DNA of 64,000 bases, taken from Litoditis marina (taxonomy: Eukaryota; Nematoda; Chromadorea; Rhabditida; Rhabditidae). The position numbers were made by a program, and so were the translations under genes. Below are positions 1 through 13,410 of the stretch, piece after piece (position 1 is the stretch's first letter; every line of letters begins with the position of its first letter). The notes below the pieces were generated by a model, which saw nothing but the letters and a program-made list of their open reading frames with translations, made no database searches and was not told where the DNA came from. The stretch spans positions 46,098 to 110,097 of the forward strand of contig CAXIWQ010000198.1 of NCBI GenBank assembly GCA_964036275.1, written 5' to 3'.

Positions 1-1200
1 AATACGATATAACGCGGTTATCGACTCTTTGCCTTGCAGCTACAGAAAAAAGTTCATACGGCTATCAAGTCTGTTGCTCCCAGCTACAAAAACCTAATAC
101 GACTTTATATTCTGTGGCGCACAGCCACAAAAGACAAATTAACGCGGTTATTACCTCTTTGCCTTGCAGCTACAGAAAAAAAGTTTATACGGCTATCAAG
201 TCTGTTGCTCCCAGCTACAAAAACCTAATACGACTTTATATTCTGTGGCGCACAGCCACAAAAGACAAATTAACGCGGTTATTGACTCTTTGCCGTGCAG
301 CTACAGAAAAAAGTTTATATGGCTATCAAGTATGTTGCTCCCAGCTAGAAAAACCCAATACAACTATCTATTCTGTGGCACACAGCCACAAAATACGATA
401 TAACGCGGTTATCGACTCTTTGCCTTGCAGCTACAGAAAAAAGTTTATACGGCTATCAAGTCTGTTGCTCATGGCTACAAAGACCTAATACGACTTCATA
501 TCCTGTGGCGCACAGCCACAAAAGACAAATTAACGCGGTTATTACCTATTTGCCTTGCAGCTACAGAAAAAAGTTCATACGGCTATCAAGTCTGTTGCTC
601 CCAGCTACAAAACCTGATACGACAATCTATTCTGTGGCGCACAGCCACAAAAGACAAATTAACGCGGTTATTACCTCTTTGCCTTGCAGCTACAGAAAAA
701 AAGTTCATACGGCTATCAAGTCTGTTGCTCCCAGCTACAAAAACCTAATACGACTTTATATTCTGTGGCGCACAGCCACAAAAGACAAATTAACGCGGTT
801 ATTGACTCTTTGCCGTGCAGCTACAGAAAAAAGTTTATATGGCTATCAAGTATGTTGTTCCCAGCTAGAAAAACCCAATACAACTATCTATTCTGTGGCA
901 CACAGCCACAAAATACGATATAACGCGGTTATCGACTCTTTGCCTTGCAGCTACAGAAAAAAGTTTATACGGCTATCAAGTCTGTTGCTCATGGCTACAA
1001 AAACCTAATACGACTTTATATCCTGTGGCGCACAGCCACAAAAGACAAATTAACGCGGTTATTACCTCTTTGCCTTGCAGCTACAGAAAAAAGTTCATAC
1101 GGCCATCAAGTCTGTTGCTCCCAGCTACAAAAACCTGATACGACAATCTATTCTGTGGCGCACAGCCACGAAGACGAATTAACGCGGTTATTGACATTTT
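1..1200 (+). repeat. 520-bp tetramer duplication at the window edge
   Basis: Four monomers are repeated at a spacing of 520 bp. Variant features at about 34, 164 and 425 recur at about 554, 684 and 945, including the monomer with the gttgctcatgg tail and the cagctagaaaaaccc monomer. The block resembles part of HOR-A but has its own monomer order. One copy has a four-A run (near 610) where the other has five. The array presumably continues beyond the left edge. Confidence 0.85.
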
Positions 1201-2889
1201 GACTTGCAGCTACAAAAAAAAATCATACGGCTATCAAGTCTGTTGCTTCTAACTACAAAAACATAATACGACTTTATATTCTGTGGCGCACAGCCACAAA
1301 ATACAAATTAACGCGGTTATTGACTCTTTGCCTTGCAGTTACAGAGAACATTTCATACGGCTATCAAATCTGTTGCTCCCAGCCACAAAAACCTAATACG
1401 ACTTTATATTCTGTGGCGCACAGCCACAAAAGACAAATTAACGCGGTTATTACCTCTTTGCCTTGCAGCTACAGAAAAAAAGTTTATACGGCTATCAAGT
1501 CTGTTGCTCCCAGCTACAAAAACCTAATACGACTTTATATTCTGTGCCGCACAGCCACAAAAGACAAATTAACGCGGTTATTGACTCTTTGCCGTGCAGC
1601 TACAGAAAAAAGTTTATATGGCTATCAAGTATGTTGCTCCCAGCTAGAAAAACCCAATACAACTATCTATTCTGTGGCACACAGCCACAAAATACGATAT
1701 AACGCGGTTATCGACTCTTTGCCTTGCAGCTACAGAAAAAAGTTTATACGGCTATCAAGTCTGTTGCTCATGGCTACAAAAACCTAATACGACTTTATAT
1801 CCTGTGGCGCACAGCCACAAAAGACAAATTAACGCGGCTATTACCTCTTTGCCTTGCAGCTACAGAAAAAAGTTCATACGGCTATCAAGTATGTTGCTCC
1901 CAGCTACAAAAACCTGATACGACAATCTATTCTGTGGCGCACAGCCACAAAAGACAAATTAACGCGGTTATTACCTCTTTGCCTTGCAGCTACAGAAAAA
2001 AGTTCATACGGCTATCAAGTCTGTTGCTCCCAGCTACAAAAACCTAATACGACTTTATATTCTGTGGCGCACAGCCACAAAAGACAAGTTAACGCGGTTA
2101 TTGACTCTTTGCCGTGCAGCTACAGGAAAAAGGTTATACGGCTACCAAGTATGTTGCTCCCAGCTACAAAAACCTAATACGACTATCTATTCTGTGGCGC
2201 ACAGCCACAAAATACGAATTGACGCGGTTATCGACTCTTTGCCTTGCAGCTACAGAGAACAGTTCATACGGCTATCAAATCTGTTGCTCCCAGCTACAAA
2301 AACCTAATACGACAATCTATTCTGTGGCGCACAGCCACAAAATACAAATTATCGCGGTTATCGACTTGTTGGCTTGCAGCTACAGAGAAAAGTTCATACG
2401 GCTATCAAGTCTGTTGCTCCCAGCTACAAAAACCTAATACGACTATATATTCTGTGGCACACAGCCACAAAAGACGAATTAACGCGGTTATTGACTCTTT
2501 GCCTCGCAGTTACAGAGAACATTTCATACGGCTATCAAATATGTTGCTCCCAGCTACAAAAACCTAATACGACTTTATATCCTGTGGCGCACAGCCACAA
2601 AAGACAAATTAACGCGGTTATTACCTCTTTGCCTTGCAGCTACAGAAAAAAGTTTATACGGCTATCAAGTCTGTTGCTCATGGCTACAAAAACCTAATAC
2701 GACTTTATATCCTGTGGCGCACAGCCACAAAAGACAAATTAACGCGGTTATTACCTCTTTGCCTTGCAGCTACAGAAAAAAGTTCATACGGCTATCAAGT
2801 CTGTTGCTCCCAGCTACAAAAACCTGATACGACAATCTATTCTGTGGCGCACAGCCACAAAGACGAATTAACGCGGTTATTGACATTTT
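1201..2889 (+). repeat. HOR-A, partial copy (13 monomers)
   Basis: This stretch runs between two marker monomers that end in cattttgacttgcag (1,201 and 2,890), a spacing of 1,689 bp. The same interval between the same markers is 4,577-6,267 and 7,954-9,644 in the complete copies. It is therefore the right half of a 26-monomer unit whose left half is absent or rearranged at 1-1,200. Confidence 0.88.
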
Positions 2890-5800
2890 GACTTGCAGCT
2901 ACAAAAAAAAAATCATACGGCTATCAAGTCTGTTGCTTCCAACTACAAAAACATAATACGACTTTATATTCTGTGGCGCACAGCCACAAAATACAAATTA
3001 ACGCGGTTATTGACTCTTTGCCTTGCAGTTACAGAGAACATTTCATACGGCTATCAAATCTGTTGCTCCCAGCTACAAAAACCTAATACGACTTTATATT
3101 CTGTGGCGCACAGCCACAAAAGACAAATTAACGCGGTTATTACCTCTTTGCCTTGCAGCTACAGAAAAAAGTTCATACGGCTATCAAGTCTGTTGCTCCC
3201 AGCTACAAAAACCTGATACGACAATCTATTCTGTGGCGCACAGCCACAAAGACGAATTAACGCGGTTATTGACATTTTGACTTGCAGCTACAAAAAAAAA
3301 TCATACGGCTATCAAGTCTGTTGCTTCCAACTACAAAAACATAATACGACTTTATATTCTGTGGCGCACAGCCACAAAATACAAATTAACGCGGTTATTG
3401 ACTCTTTGCCTTGCAGTTACAGAGAACATTTCATACGGCTATCAAATCTGTTGCTCCCAGCTACAAAAACCTAATACGACTTTATATTCTGTGGCGCACA
3501 GCCACAAAAGACAAATTAACGCGGTTATTACCTCTTTGCCTTGCAGCTACAGAAAAAAGTTTATACGGCTATCAAGTCTGTTGCTCCCAGCTACAAAAAC
3601 CTAATACGACTCTATATTCTGTGGCGCACAGCCACAAAAGACAAATTAACGCGGTTATTGACTCTTTGCCGTGCAGCTACAGAAAAAAGTTTATATGGCT
3701 CTCAAGTATGTTGCTCCCAGCTAGAAAAACCCAATACAACTATCTATTCTGTGGCACACAGCCACAAAATACGATATAACGCGGTTATCGACTCTTTGCC
3801 TTGCAGCTACAGAAAAAAGTTTATACGGCTATCAAGTCTGTTGCTCATGGCTACAAAAACCTAATACGACTTTATATCCTGTGGCGCACAGCCACAAAAG
3901 ACAAATTAACGCGGTTATTACCTCTTTGCCTTGCAGCTACAGAAAAAAGTTCATACGGCTATCAAGTCTGTTGCTCCCAGCTACAAAAACCTGATACGAC
4001 AATCTATTCTGTGGCGCACAGCCACAAAAGACAAATTAACGCGGTTATTACCTCTTTGCCTTGCAGCTACAGAAAAAAGTTCATACGGCTATCAAGTCTG
4101 TTGCTCCCAGCTACAAAAACCTAATACGACTTTATATTCTGTGGCGCACAGCCACAAAAGACAAATTAACGCGGTTATTGACTCTTTGCCGTGCAGCTAC
4201 AGGAGGAAGGTTATACGGCTACCAAGTATGTTGCTCCCAGCTACAAAAACCTAATACGACTATCTATTCTGTGGCGCACAGCCACAAAATACGAATTGAC
4301 GCGGTTATCGACTCTTTGCCTTGCAGCTACAGAGAACAGTTCATACGGCTATCAAGTCTGTTGCTCCCAGCTACAAAAACCTAATACGACTATATATTCT
4401 GTGGCGCACAGCCACAAAAGACGAATTAACGCGGTTATTGACTCTTTGCCTCGCAGTTACAGAGAACATTTCATACGGCTATCAAATCTGTTGCTCCCAG
4501 CTACAAAAACCTAATACGACAATCTATTCTGTGGCGCACAGCCACAAAGACGAATTAACGCGGTTATTGACATTTTGACTTGCAGCTACAAAAAAAAAAT
4601 CATACGGCTATCAAGTCTGTTGCTTCCAACTACAAAAACATAATACGACTTTATATTCTGTGGCGCACAGCCACAAAATACAAATTAACGCGGTTATTGA
4701 CTCTTTGCCTTGCAGTTACAGAGAACATTTCATACGGCTATCAAATCTGTTGCTCCCAGCTACAAAAACCTAATACGACTTTATATTCTGTGGCGCACAG
4801 CCACAAAAGACAAATTAACGCGGTTATTACCTCTTTGCCTTGCAGCTACAGAAAAAAAGTTTATACGGCTATCAAGTCTGTTGCTCCCAGCTACAAAAAC
4901 CTAATACGACTTTATATTCTGTGCCGCACAGCCACAAAAGACAAATTAACGCGGTTATTGACTCTTTGCCGTGCAGCTACAGAAAAAAGTTTATATGGCT
5001 ATCAAGTATGTTGCTCCCAGCTAGAAAAACCCAATACAACTATCTATTCTGTGGCACACAGCCACAAAATACGATATAACGCGGTTATCGACTCTTTGCC
5101 TTGCAGCTACAGAAAAAAGTTTATACGGCTATCAAGTCTGTTGCTCATGGCTACAAAAACCTAATACGACTTTATATCCTGTGGCGCACAGCCACAAAAG
5201 ACAAATTAACGCGGCTATTACCTCTTTGCCTTGCAGCTACAGAAAAAAGTTCATACGGCTATCAAGTATGTTGCTCCCAGCTACAAAAACCTGATACGAC
5301 AATCTATTCTGTGGCGCACAGCCACAAAAGACAAATTAACGCGGTTATTACCTCTTTGCCTTGCAGCTACAGAAAAAAGTTCATACGGCTATCAAGTCTG
5401 TTGCTCCCAGCTACAAAAACCTAATACGACTTTATATTCTGTGGCGCACAGCCACAAAAGACAAGTTAACGCGGTTATTGACTCTTTGCCGTGCAGCTAC
5501 AGGAAAAAGGTTATACGGCTACCAAGTATGTTGCTCCCAGCTACAAAAACCTAATACGACTATCTATTCTGTGGCGCACAGCCACAAAATACGAATTGAC
5601 GCGGTTATCGACTCTTTGCCTTGCAGCTACAGAGAACAGTTCATACGGCTATCAAATCTGTTGCTCCCAGCTACAAAAACCTAATACGACAATCTATTCT
5701 GTGGCGCACAGCCACAAAATACAAATTATCGCGGTTATCGACTTGTTGGCTTGCAGCTACAGAGAAAAGTTCATACGGCTATCAAGTCTGTTGCTCCCAG

Positions 5801-6266
5801 CTACAAAAACCTAATACGACTATATATTCTGTGGCACACAGCCACAAAAGACGAATTAACGCGGTTATTGACTCTTTGCCTCGCAGTTACAGAGAACATT
5901 TCATACGGCTATCAAATATGTTGCTCCCAGCTACAAAAACCTAATACGACTTTATATCCTGTGGCGCACAGCCACAAAAGACAAATTAACGCGGTTATTA
6001 CCTCTTTGCCTTGCAGCTACAGAAAAAAGTTTATACGGCTATCAAGTCTGTTGCTCATGGCTACAAAAACCTAATACGACTTTATATCCTGTGGCGCACA
6101 GCCACAAAAGACAAATTAACGCGGTTATTACCTCTTTGCCTTGCAGCTACAGAAAAAAGTTCATACGGCTATCAAGTCTGTTGCTCCCAGCTACAAAAAC
6201 CTGATACGACAATCTATTCTGTGGCGCACAGCCACAAAGACGAATTAACGCGGTTATTGACATTTT
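2890..6266 (+). repeat. HOR-A, copy 1 (3,377 bp, 26 monomers)
   Basis: This is a complete unit. Three marker monomers with the cattttgacttgcag variant lie at 2,890, 3,278 and 4,577, spaced 388, 1,299 and 1,690 bp (3, 10 and 13 monomers with small indels). The next copy starts at 6,267. Every variant I compared, including the rare aggaggaagg, gtgccgcacagcc, ggctctcaag and gttgctcatgg monomers, recurs 3,377 bp further on. The unit is therefore nearly identical to copy 2, while neighbouring monomers inside it differ visibly from each other. This is the signature of a HOR homogenised as a block. Confidence 0.93.
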
Positions 6267-9200
6267 GACTTGCAGCTACAAAAAAAAAATCATACGGCTA
6301 TCAAGTCTGTTGCTTCCAACTACAAAAACATAATACGACTTTATATTCTGTGGCGCACAGCCACAAAATACAAATTAACGCGGTTATTGACTCTTTGCCT
6401 TGCAGTTACAGAGAACATTTCATACGGCTATCAAATCTGTTGCTCCCAGCTACAAAAACCTAATACGACTTTATATTCTGTGGCGCACAGCCACAAAAGA
6501 CAAATTAACGCGGTTATTACCTCTTTGCCTTGCAGCTACAGAAAAAAGTTCATACGGCTATCAAGTCTGTTGCTCCCAGCTACAAAAACCTGATACGACA
6601 ATCTATTCTGTGGCGCACAGCCACAAAGACGAATTAACGCGGTTATTGACATTTTGACTTGCAGCTACAAAAAAAAATCATACGGCTATCAAGTCTGTTG
6701 CTTCCAACTACAAAAACATAATACGACTTTATATTCTGTGGCGCACAGCCACAAAATACAAATTAACGCGGTTATTGACTCTTTGCCTTGCAGTTACAGA
6801 GAACATTTCATACGGCTATCAAATCTGTTGCTCCCAGCTACAAAAACCTAATACGACTTTATATTCTGTGGCGCACAGCCACAAAAGACAAATTAACGCG
6901 GTTATTACCTCTTTGCCTTGCAGCTACAGAAAAAAGTTTATACGGCTATCAAGTCTGTTGCTCCCAGCTACAAAAACCTAATACGACTCTATATTCTGTG
7001 GCGCACAGCCACAAAAGACAAATTAACGCGGTTATTGACTCTTTGCCGTGCAGCTACAGAAAAAAGTTTATATGGCTCTCAAGTATGTTGCTCCCAGCTA
7101 GAAAAACCCAATACAACTATCTATTCTGTGGCACACAGCCACAAAATACGATATAACGCGGTTATCGACTCTTTGCCTTGCAGCTACAGAAAAAAGTTTA
7201 TACGGCTATCAAGTCTGTTGCTCATGGCTACAAAAACCTAATACGACTTTATATCCTGTGGCGCACAGCCACAAAAGACAAATTAACGCGGTTATTACCT
7301 CTTTGCCTTGCAGCTACAGAAAAAAGTTCATACGGCTATCAAGTCTGTTGCTCCCAGCTACAAAAACCTGATACGACAATCTATTCTGTGGCGCACAGCC
7401 ACAAAAGACAAATTAACGCGGTTATTACCTCTTTGCCTTGCAGCTACAGAAAAAAGTTCATACGGCTATCAAGTCTGTTGCTCCCAGCTACAAAAACCTA
7501 ATACGACTTTATATTCTGTGGCGCACAGCCACAAAAGACAAATTAACGCGGTTATTGACTCTTTGCCGTGCAGCTACAGGAGGAAGGTTATACGGCTACC
7601 AAGTATGTTGCTCCCAGCTACAAAAACCTAATACGACTATCTATTCTGTGGCGCACAGCCACAAAATACGAATTGACGCGGTTATCGACTCTTTGCCTTG
7701 CAGCTACAGAGAACAGTTCATACGGCTATCAAGTCTGTTGCTCCCAGCTACAAAAACCTAATACGACTATATATTCTGTGGCGCACAGCCACAAAAGACG
7801 AATTAACGCGGTTATTGACTCTTTGCCTCGCAGTTACAGAGAACATTTCATACGGCTATCAAATCTGTTGCTCCCAGCTACAAAAACCTAATACGACAAT
7901 CTATTCTGTGGCGCACAGCCACAAAGACGAATTAACGCGGTTATTGACATTTTGACTTGCAGCTACAAAAAAAAAATCATACGGCTATCAAGTCTGTTGC
8001 TTCCAACTACAAAAACATAATACGACTTTATATTCTGTGGCGCACAGCCACAAAATACAAATTAACGCGGTTATTGACTCTTTGCCTTGCAGTTACAGAG
8101 AACATTTCATACGGCTATCAAATCTGTTGCTCCCAGCTACAAAAACCTAATACGACTTTATATTCTGTGGCGCACAGCCACAAAAGACAAATTAACGCGG
8201 TTATTACCTCTTTGCCTTGCAGCTACAGAAAAAAAGTTTATACGGCTATCAAGTCTGTTGCTCCCAGCTACAAAAACCTAATACGACTTTATATTCTGTG
8301 CCGCACAGCCACAAAAGACAAATTAACGCGGTTATTGACTCTTTGCCGTGCAGCTACAGAAAAAAGTTTATATGGCTATCAAGTATGTTGCTCCCAGCTA
8401 GAAAAACCCAATACAACTATCTATTCTGTGGCACACAGCCACAAAATACGATATAACGCGGTTATCGACTCTTTGCCTTGCAGCTACAGAAAAAAGTTTA
8501 TACGGCTATCAAGTCTGTTGCTCATGGCTACAAAAACCTAATACGACTTTATATCCTGTGGCGCACAGCCACAAAAGACAAATTAACGCGGCTATTACCT
8601 CTTTGCCTTGCAGCTACAGAAAAAAGTTCATACGGCTATCAAGTATGTTGCTCCCAGCTACAAAAACCTGATACGACAATCTATTCTGTGGCGCACAGCC
8701 ACAAAAGACAAATTAACGCGGTTATTACCTCTTTGCCTTGCAGCTACAGAAAAAAGTTCATACGGCTATCAAGTCTGTTGCTCCCAGCTACAAAAACCTA
8801 ATACGACTTTATATTCTGTGGCGCACAGCCACAAAAGACAAGTTAACGCGGTTATTGACTCTTTGCCGTGCAGCTACAGGAAAAAGGTTATACGGCTACC
8901 AAGTATGTTGCTCCCAGCTACAAAAACCTAATACGACTATCTATTCTGTGGCGCACAGCCACAAAATACGAATTGACGCGGTTATCGACTCTTTGCCTTG
9001 CAGCTACAGAGAACAGTTCATACGGCTATCAAATCTGTTGCTCCCAGCTACAAAAACCTAATACGACAATCTATTCTGTGGCGCACAGCCACAAAATACA
9101 AATTATCGCGGTTATCGACTTGTTGGCTTGCAGCTACAGAGAAAAGTTCATACGGCTATCAAGTCTGTTGCTCCCAGCTACAAAAACCTAATACGACTAT

Positions 9201-9643
9201 ATATTCTGTGGCACACAGCCACAAAAGACGAATTAACGCGGTTATTGACTCTTTGCCTCGCAGTTACAGAGAACATTTCATACGGCTATCAAATATGTTG
9301 CTCCCAGCTACAAAAACCTAATACGACTTTATATCCTGTGGCGCACAGCCACAAAAGACAAATTAACGCGGTTATTACCTCTTTGCCTTGCAGCTACAGA
9401 AAAAAGTTTATACGGCTATCAAGTCTGTTGCTCATGGCTACAAAAACCTAATACGACTTTATATCCTGTGGCGCACAGCCACAAAAGACAAATTAACGCG
9501 GTTATTACCTCTTTGCCTTGCAGCTACAGAAAAAAGTTCATACGGCTATCAAGTCTGTTGCTCCCAGCTACAAAAACCTGATACGACAATCTATTCTGTG
9601 GCGCACAGCCACAAAGACGAATTAACGCGGTTATTGACATTTT
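6267..9643 (+). repeat. HOR-A, copy 2 (3,377 bp)
   Basis: Marker monomers lie at 6,267, 6,655 and 7,954, with the same spacings as copy 1. All translated variants match copy 1 one for one. I found no indel between copies 1 and 2 in the marker spacings, so the last block exchange was recent. Confidence 0.93.
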
Positions 9644-12600
9644 GACTTGCAGCTACAAAAAAAAAATCATACGGCTATCAAGTCTGTTGCTTCCAACTAC
9701 AAAAACATAATACGACTTTATATTCTGTGGCGCACAGCCACAAAATACAAATTAACGCGGTTATTGACTCTTTGCCTTGCAGTTACAGAGAACATTTCAT
9801 ACGGCTATCAAATCTGTTGCTCCCAGCTACAAAAACCTAATACGACTTTATATTCTGTGGCGCACAGCCACAAAAGACAAATTAACGCGGTTATTACCTC
9901 TTTGCCTTGCAGCTACAGAAAAAAGTTCATACGGCTATCAAGTCTGTTGCTCCCAGCTACAAAAACCTGATACGACAATCTATTCTGTGGCGCACAGCCA
10001 CAAAGACGAATTAACGCGGTTATTGACATTTTGACTTGCAGCTACAAAAAAAAATCATACGGCTATCAAGTCTGTTGCTTCCAACTACAAAAACATAATA
10101 CGACTTTATATTCTGTGGCGCACAGCCACAAAATACAAATTAACGCGGTTATTGACTCTTTGCCTTGCAGTTACAGAGAACATTTCATACGGCTATCAAA
10201 TCTGTTGCTCCCAGCTACAAAAACCTAATACGACTTTATATTCTGTGGCGCACAGCCACAAAAGACAAATTAACGCGGTTATTACCTCTTTGCCTTGCAG
10301 CTACAGAAAAAAGTTTATACGGCTATCAAGTCTGTTGCTCCCAGCTACAAAAACCTAATACGACTCTATATTCTGTGGCGCACAGCCACAAAAGACAAAT
10401 TAACGCGGTTATTGACTCTTTGCCGTGCAGCTACAGAAAAAAGTTTATATGGCTCTCAAGTATGTTGCTCCCAGCTAGAAAAACCCAATACAACTATCTA
10501 TTCTGTGGCACACAGCCACAAAATACGATATAACGCGGTTATCGACTCTTTGCCTTGCAGCTACAGAAAAAAAGTTTATACGGCTATCAAGTCTGTTGCT
10601 CATGGCTACAAAAACCTAATACGACTTTATATCCTGTGGCGCACAGCCACAAAAGACAAATTAACGCGGTTATTACCTCTTTGCCTTGCAGCTACAGAAA
10701 AAAGTTCATACGGCTATCAAGTCTGTTGCTCCCAGCTACAAAAACCTGATACGACAATCTATTCTGTGGCGCACAGCCACAAAAGACAAATTAACGCGGT
10801 TATTACCTCTTTGCCTTGCAGCTACAGAAAAAAGTTCATACGGCTATCAAGTCTGTTGCTCCCAGCTACAAAAACCTAATACGACTTTATATTCTGTGGC
10901 GCACAGCCACAAAAGACAAATTAACGCGGTTATTGACTCTTTGCCGTGCAGCTACAGGAGGAAGGTTATACGGCTACCAAGTATGTTGCTCCCAGCTACA
11001 AAAACCTAATACGACTATCTATTCTGTGGCGCACAGCCACAAAATACGAATTGACGCGGTTATCGACTCTTTGCCTTGCAGCTACAGAGAACAGTTCATA
11101 CGGCTATCAAGTCTGTTGCTCCCAGCTACAAAAACCTAATACGACTATATATTCTGTGGCGCACAGCCACAAAAGACGAATTAACGCGGTTATTGACTCT
11201 TTGCCTCGCAGTTACAGAGAACATTTCATACGGCTATCAAATCTGTTGCTCCCAGCTACAAAAACCTAATACGACAATCTATTCTGTGGCGCACAGCCAC
11301 AAAGACGAATTAACGCGGTTATTGACATTTTGACTTGCAGCTACAAAAAAAAAATCATACGGCTATCAAGTCTGTTGCTTCCAACTACAAAAACATAATA
11401 CGACTTTATATTCTGTGGCGCACAGCCACAAAATACAAATTAACGCGGTTATTGACTCTTTGCCTTGCAGTTACAGAGAACATTTCATACGGCTATCAAA
11501 TCTGTTGCTCCCAGCTACAAAAACCTAATACGACTTTATATTCTGTGGCGCACAGCCACAAAAGACAAATTAACGCGGTTATTACCTCTTTGCCTTGCAG
11601 CTACAGAAAAAAGTTTATACGGCTATCAAGTCTGTTGCTCCCAGCTACAAAAACCTAATACGACTTTATATTCTGTGCCGCACAGCCACAAAAGACAAAT
11701 TAACGCGGTTATTGACTCTTTGCCGTGCAGCTACAGAAAAAAGTTTATATGGCTATCAAGTATGTTGCTCCCAGCTAGAAAAACCCAATACAACTATCTA
11801 TTCTGTGGCACACAGCCACAAAATACGATATAACGCGGTTATCGACTCTTTGCCTTGCAGCTACAGAAAAAAGTTTATACGGCTATCAAGTCTGTTGCTC
11901 ATGGCTACAAAAACCTAATACGACTTTATATCCTGTGGCGCACAGCCACAAAAGACAAATTAACGCGGCTATTACCTCTTTGCCTTGCAGCTACAGAAAA
12001 AAGTTCATACGGCTATCAAGTATGTTGCTCCCAGCTACAAAAACCTGATACGACAATCTATTCTGTGGCGCACAGCCACAAAAGACAAATTAACGCGGTT
12101 ATTACCTCTTTGCCTTGCAGCTACAGAAAAAAGTTCATACGGCTATCAAGTCTGTTGCTCCCAGCTACAAAAACCTAATACGACTTTATATTCTGTGGCG
12201 CACAGCCACAAAAGACAAGTTAACGCGGTTATTGACTCTTTGCCGTGCAGCTACAGGAAAAAGGTTATACGGCTACCAAGTATGTTGCTCCCAGCTACAA
12301 AAACCTAATACGACTATCTATTCTGTGGCGCACAGCCACAAAATACGAATTGACGCGGTTATCGACTCTTTGCCTTGCAGCTACAGCGAACAGTTCATAC
12401 GGCTATCAAATCTGTTGCTCCCAGCTACAAAAACCTAATACGACAATCTATTCTGTGGCGCACAGCCACAAAATACAAATTATCGCGGTTATCGACTTGT
12501 TGGCTTGCAGCTACAGAGAACAGTTCATACGGCTATCAAGTCTGTTGCTCCCAGCTACAAAAACCTAATACGACTATATATTCTGTGGCACACAGCCACA

Positions 12601-13410
12601 AAAGACGAATTAACGCGGTTATTGACTCTTTGCCTCGCAGTTACAGAGAACATTTCATACGGCTATCAAATATGTTGCTCCCAGCTACAAAAACCTAATA
12701 CGACTTTATATCCTGTGGCGCACAGCCACAAAAGACAAATTAACGCGGTTATCGACTCTTTGCCTTGCAGCTACAGAGAACAGTTCATACGGCTATCAAA
12801 TCTGTTGCTCCCAGCTACAAAAACCTAATACGACAATCTATTCTGTGGCGCACAGCCACAAAATACAAATTATCGCGGTTATCGACTTGTTGGCTTGCAG
12901 CTACAGAGAACAGTTCATACGGCTATCAAGTCTGTTGCTCCCAGCTACAAAAACCTAATACGACTATATATTCTGTGGCACACAGCCACAAAAGACGAAT
13001 TAACGCGGTTATTGACTCTTTGCCTCGCAGTTACAGAGAACATTTCATACGGCTATCAAATATGTTGCTCCCAGCTACAAAAACCTAATACGACTTTATA
13101 TCCTGTGGCGCACAGCCACAAAAGACAAATTAACGCGGTTATTACCTCTTTGCCTTGCAGCTACAGAAAAAAGTTTATACGGCTATCAAGTCTGTTGCTC
13201 ATGGCTACAAAAACCTAATACGACTTTATATCCTGTGGCGCACAGCCACAAAAGACAAATTAACGCGGTTATTACCTCTTTGCCTTGCAGCTACAGAAAA
13301 AAGTTCATACGGCTATCAAGTCTGTTGCTCCCAGCTACAAAAACCTGATACGACAATCTATTCTGTGGCGCACAGCCACAAAGACGAATTAACGCGGTTA
13401 TTGACATTTT
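9644..13410 (+). repeat. HOR-A, copy 3, expanded by 3 monomers (3,767 bp)
   Basis: Markers lie at 9,644, 10,032 and 11,332; the next cycle starts at 13,411, which makes this copy 390 bp longer than copies 1 and 2. The extra length is a tandem duplication of three monomers, about 12,375-12,764 and 12,765-13,154. Both carry the same order of variants (cagagaacagttc, cttgttggcttg, cctcgcagttac). One A has been gained in the A-run near 10,567. One monomer near 12,386 reads cagcgaacag where the others read cagagaacag. Confidence 0.9.
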
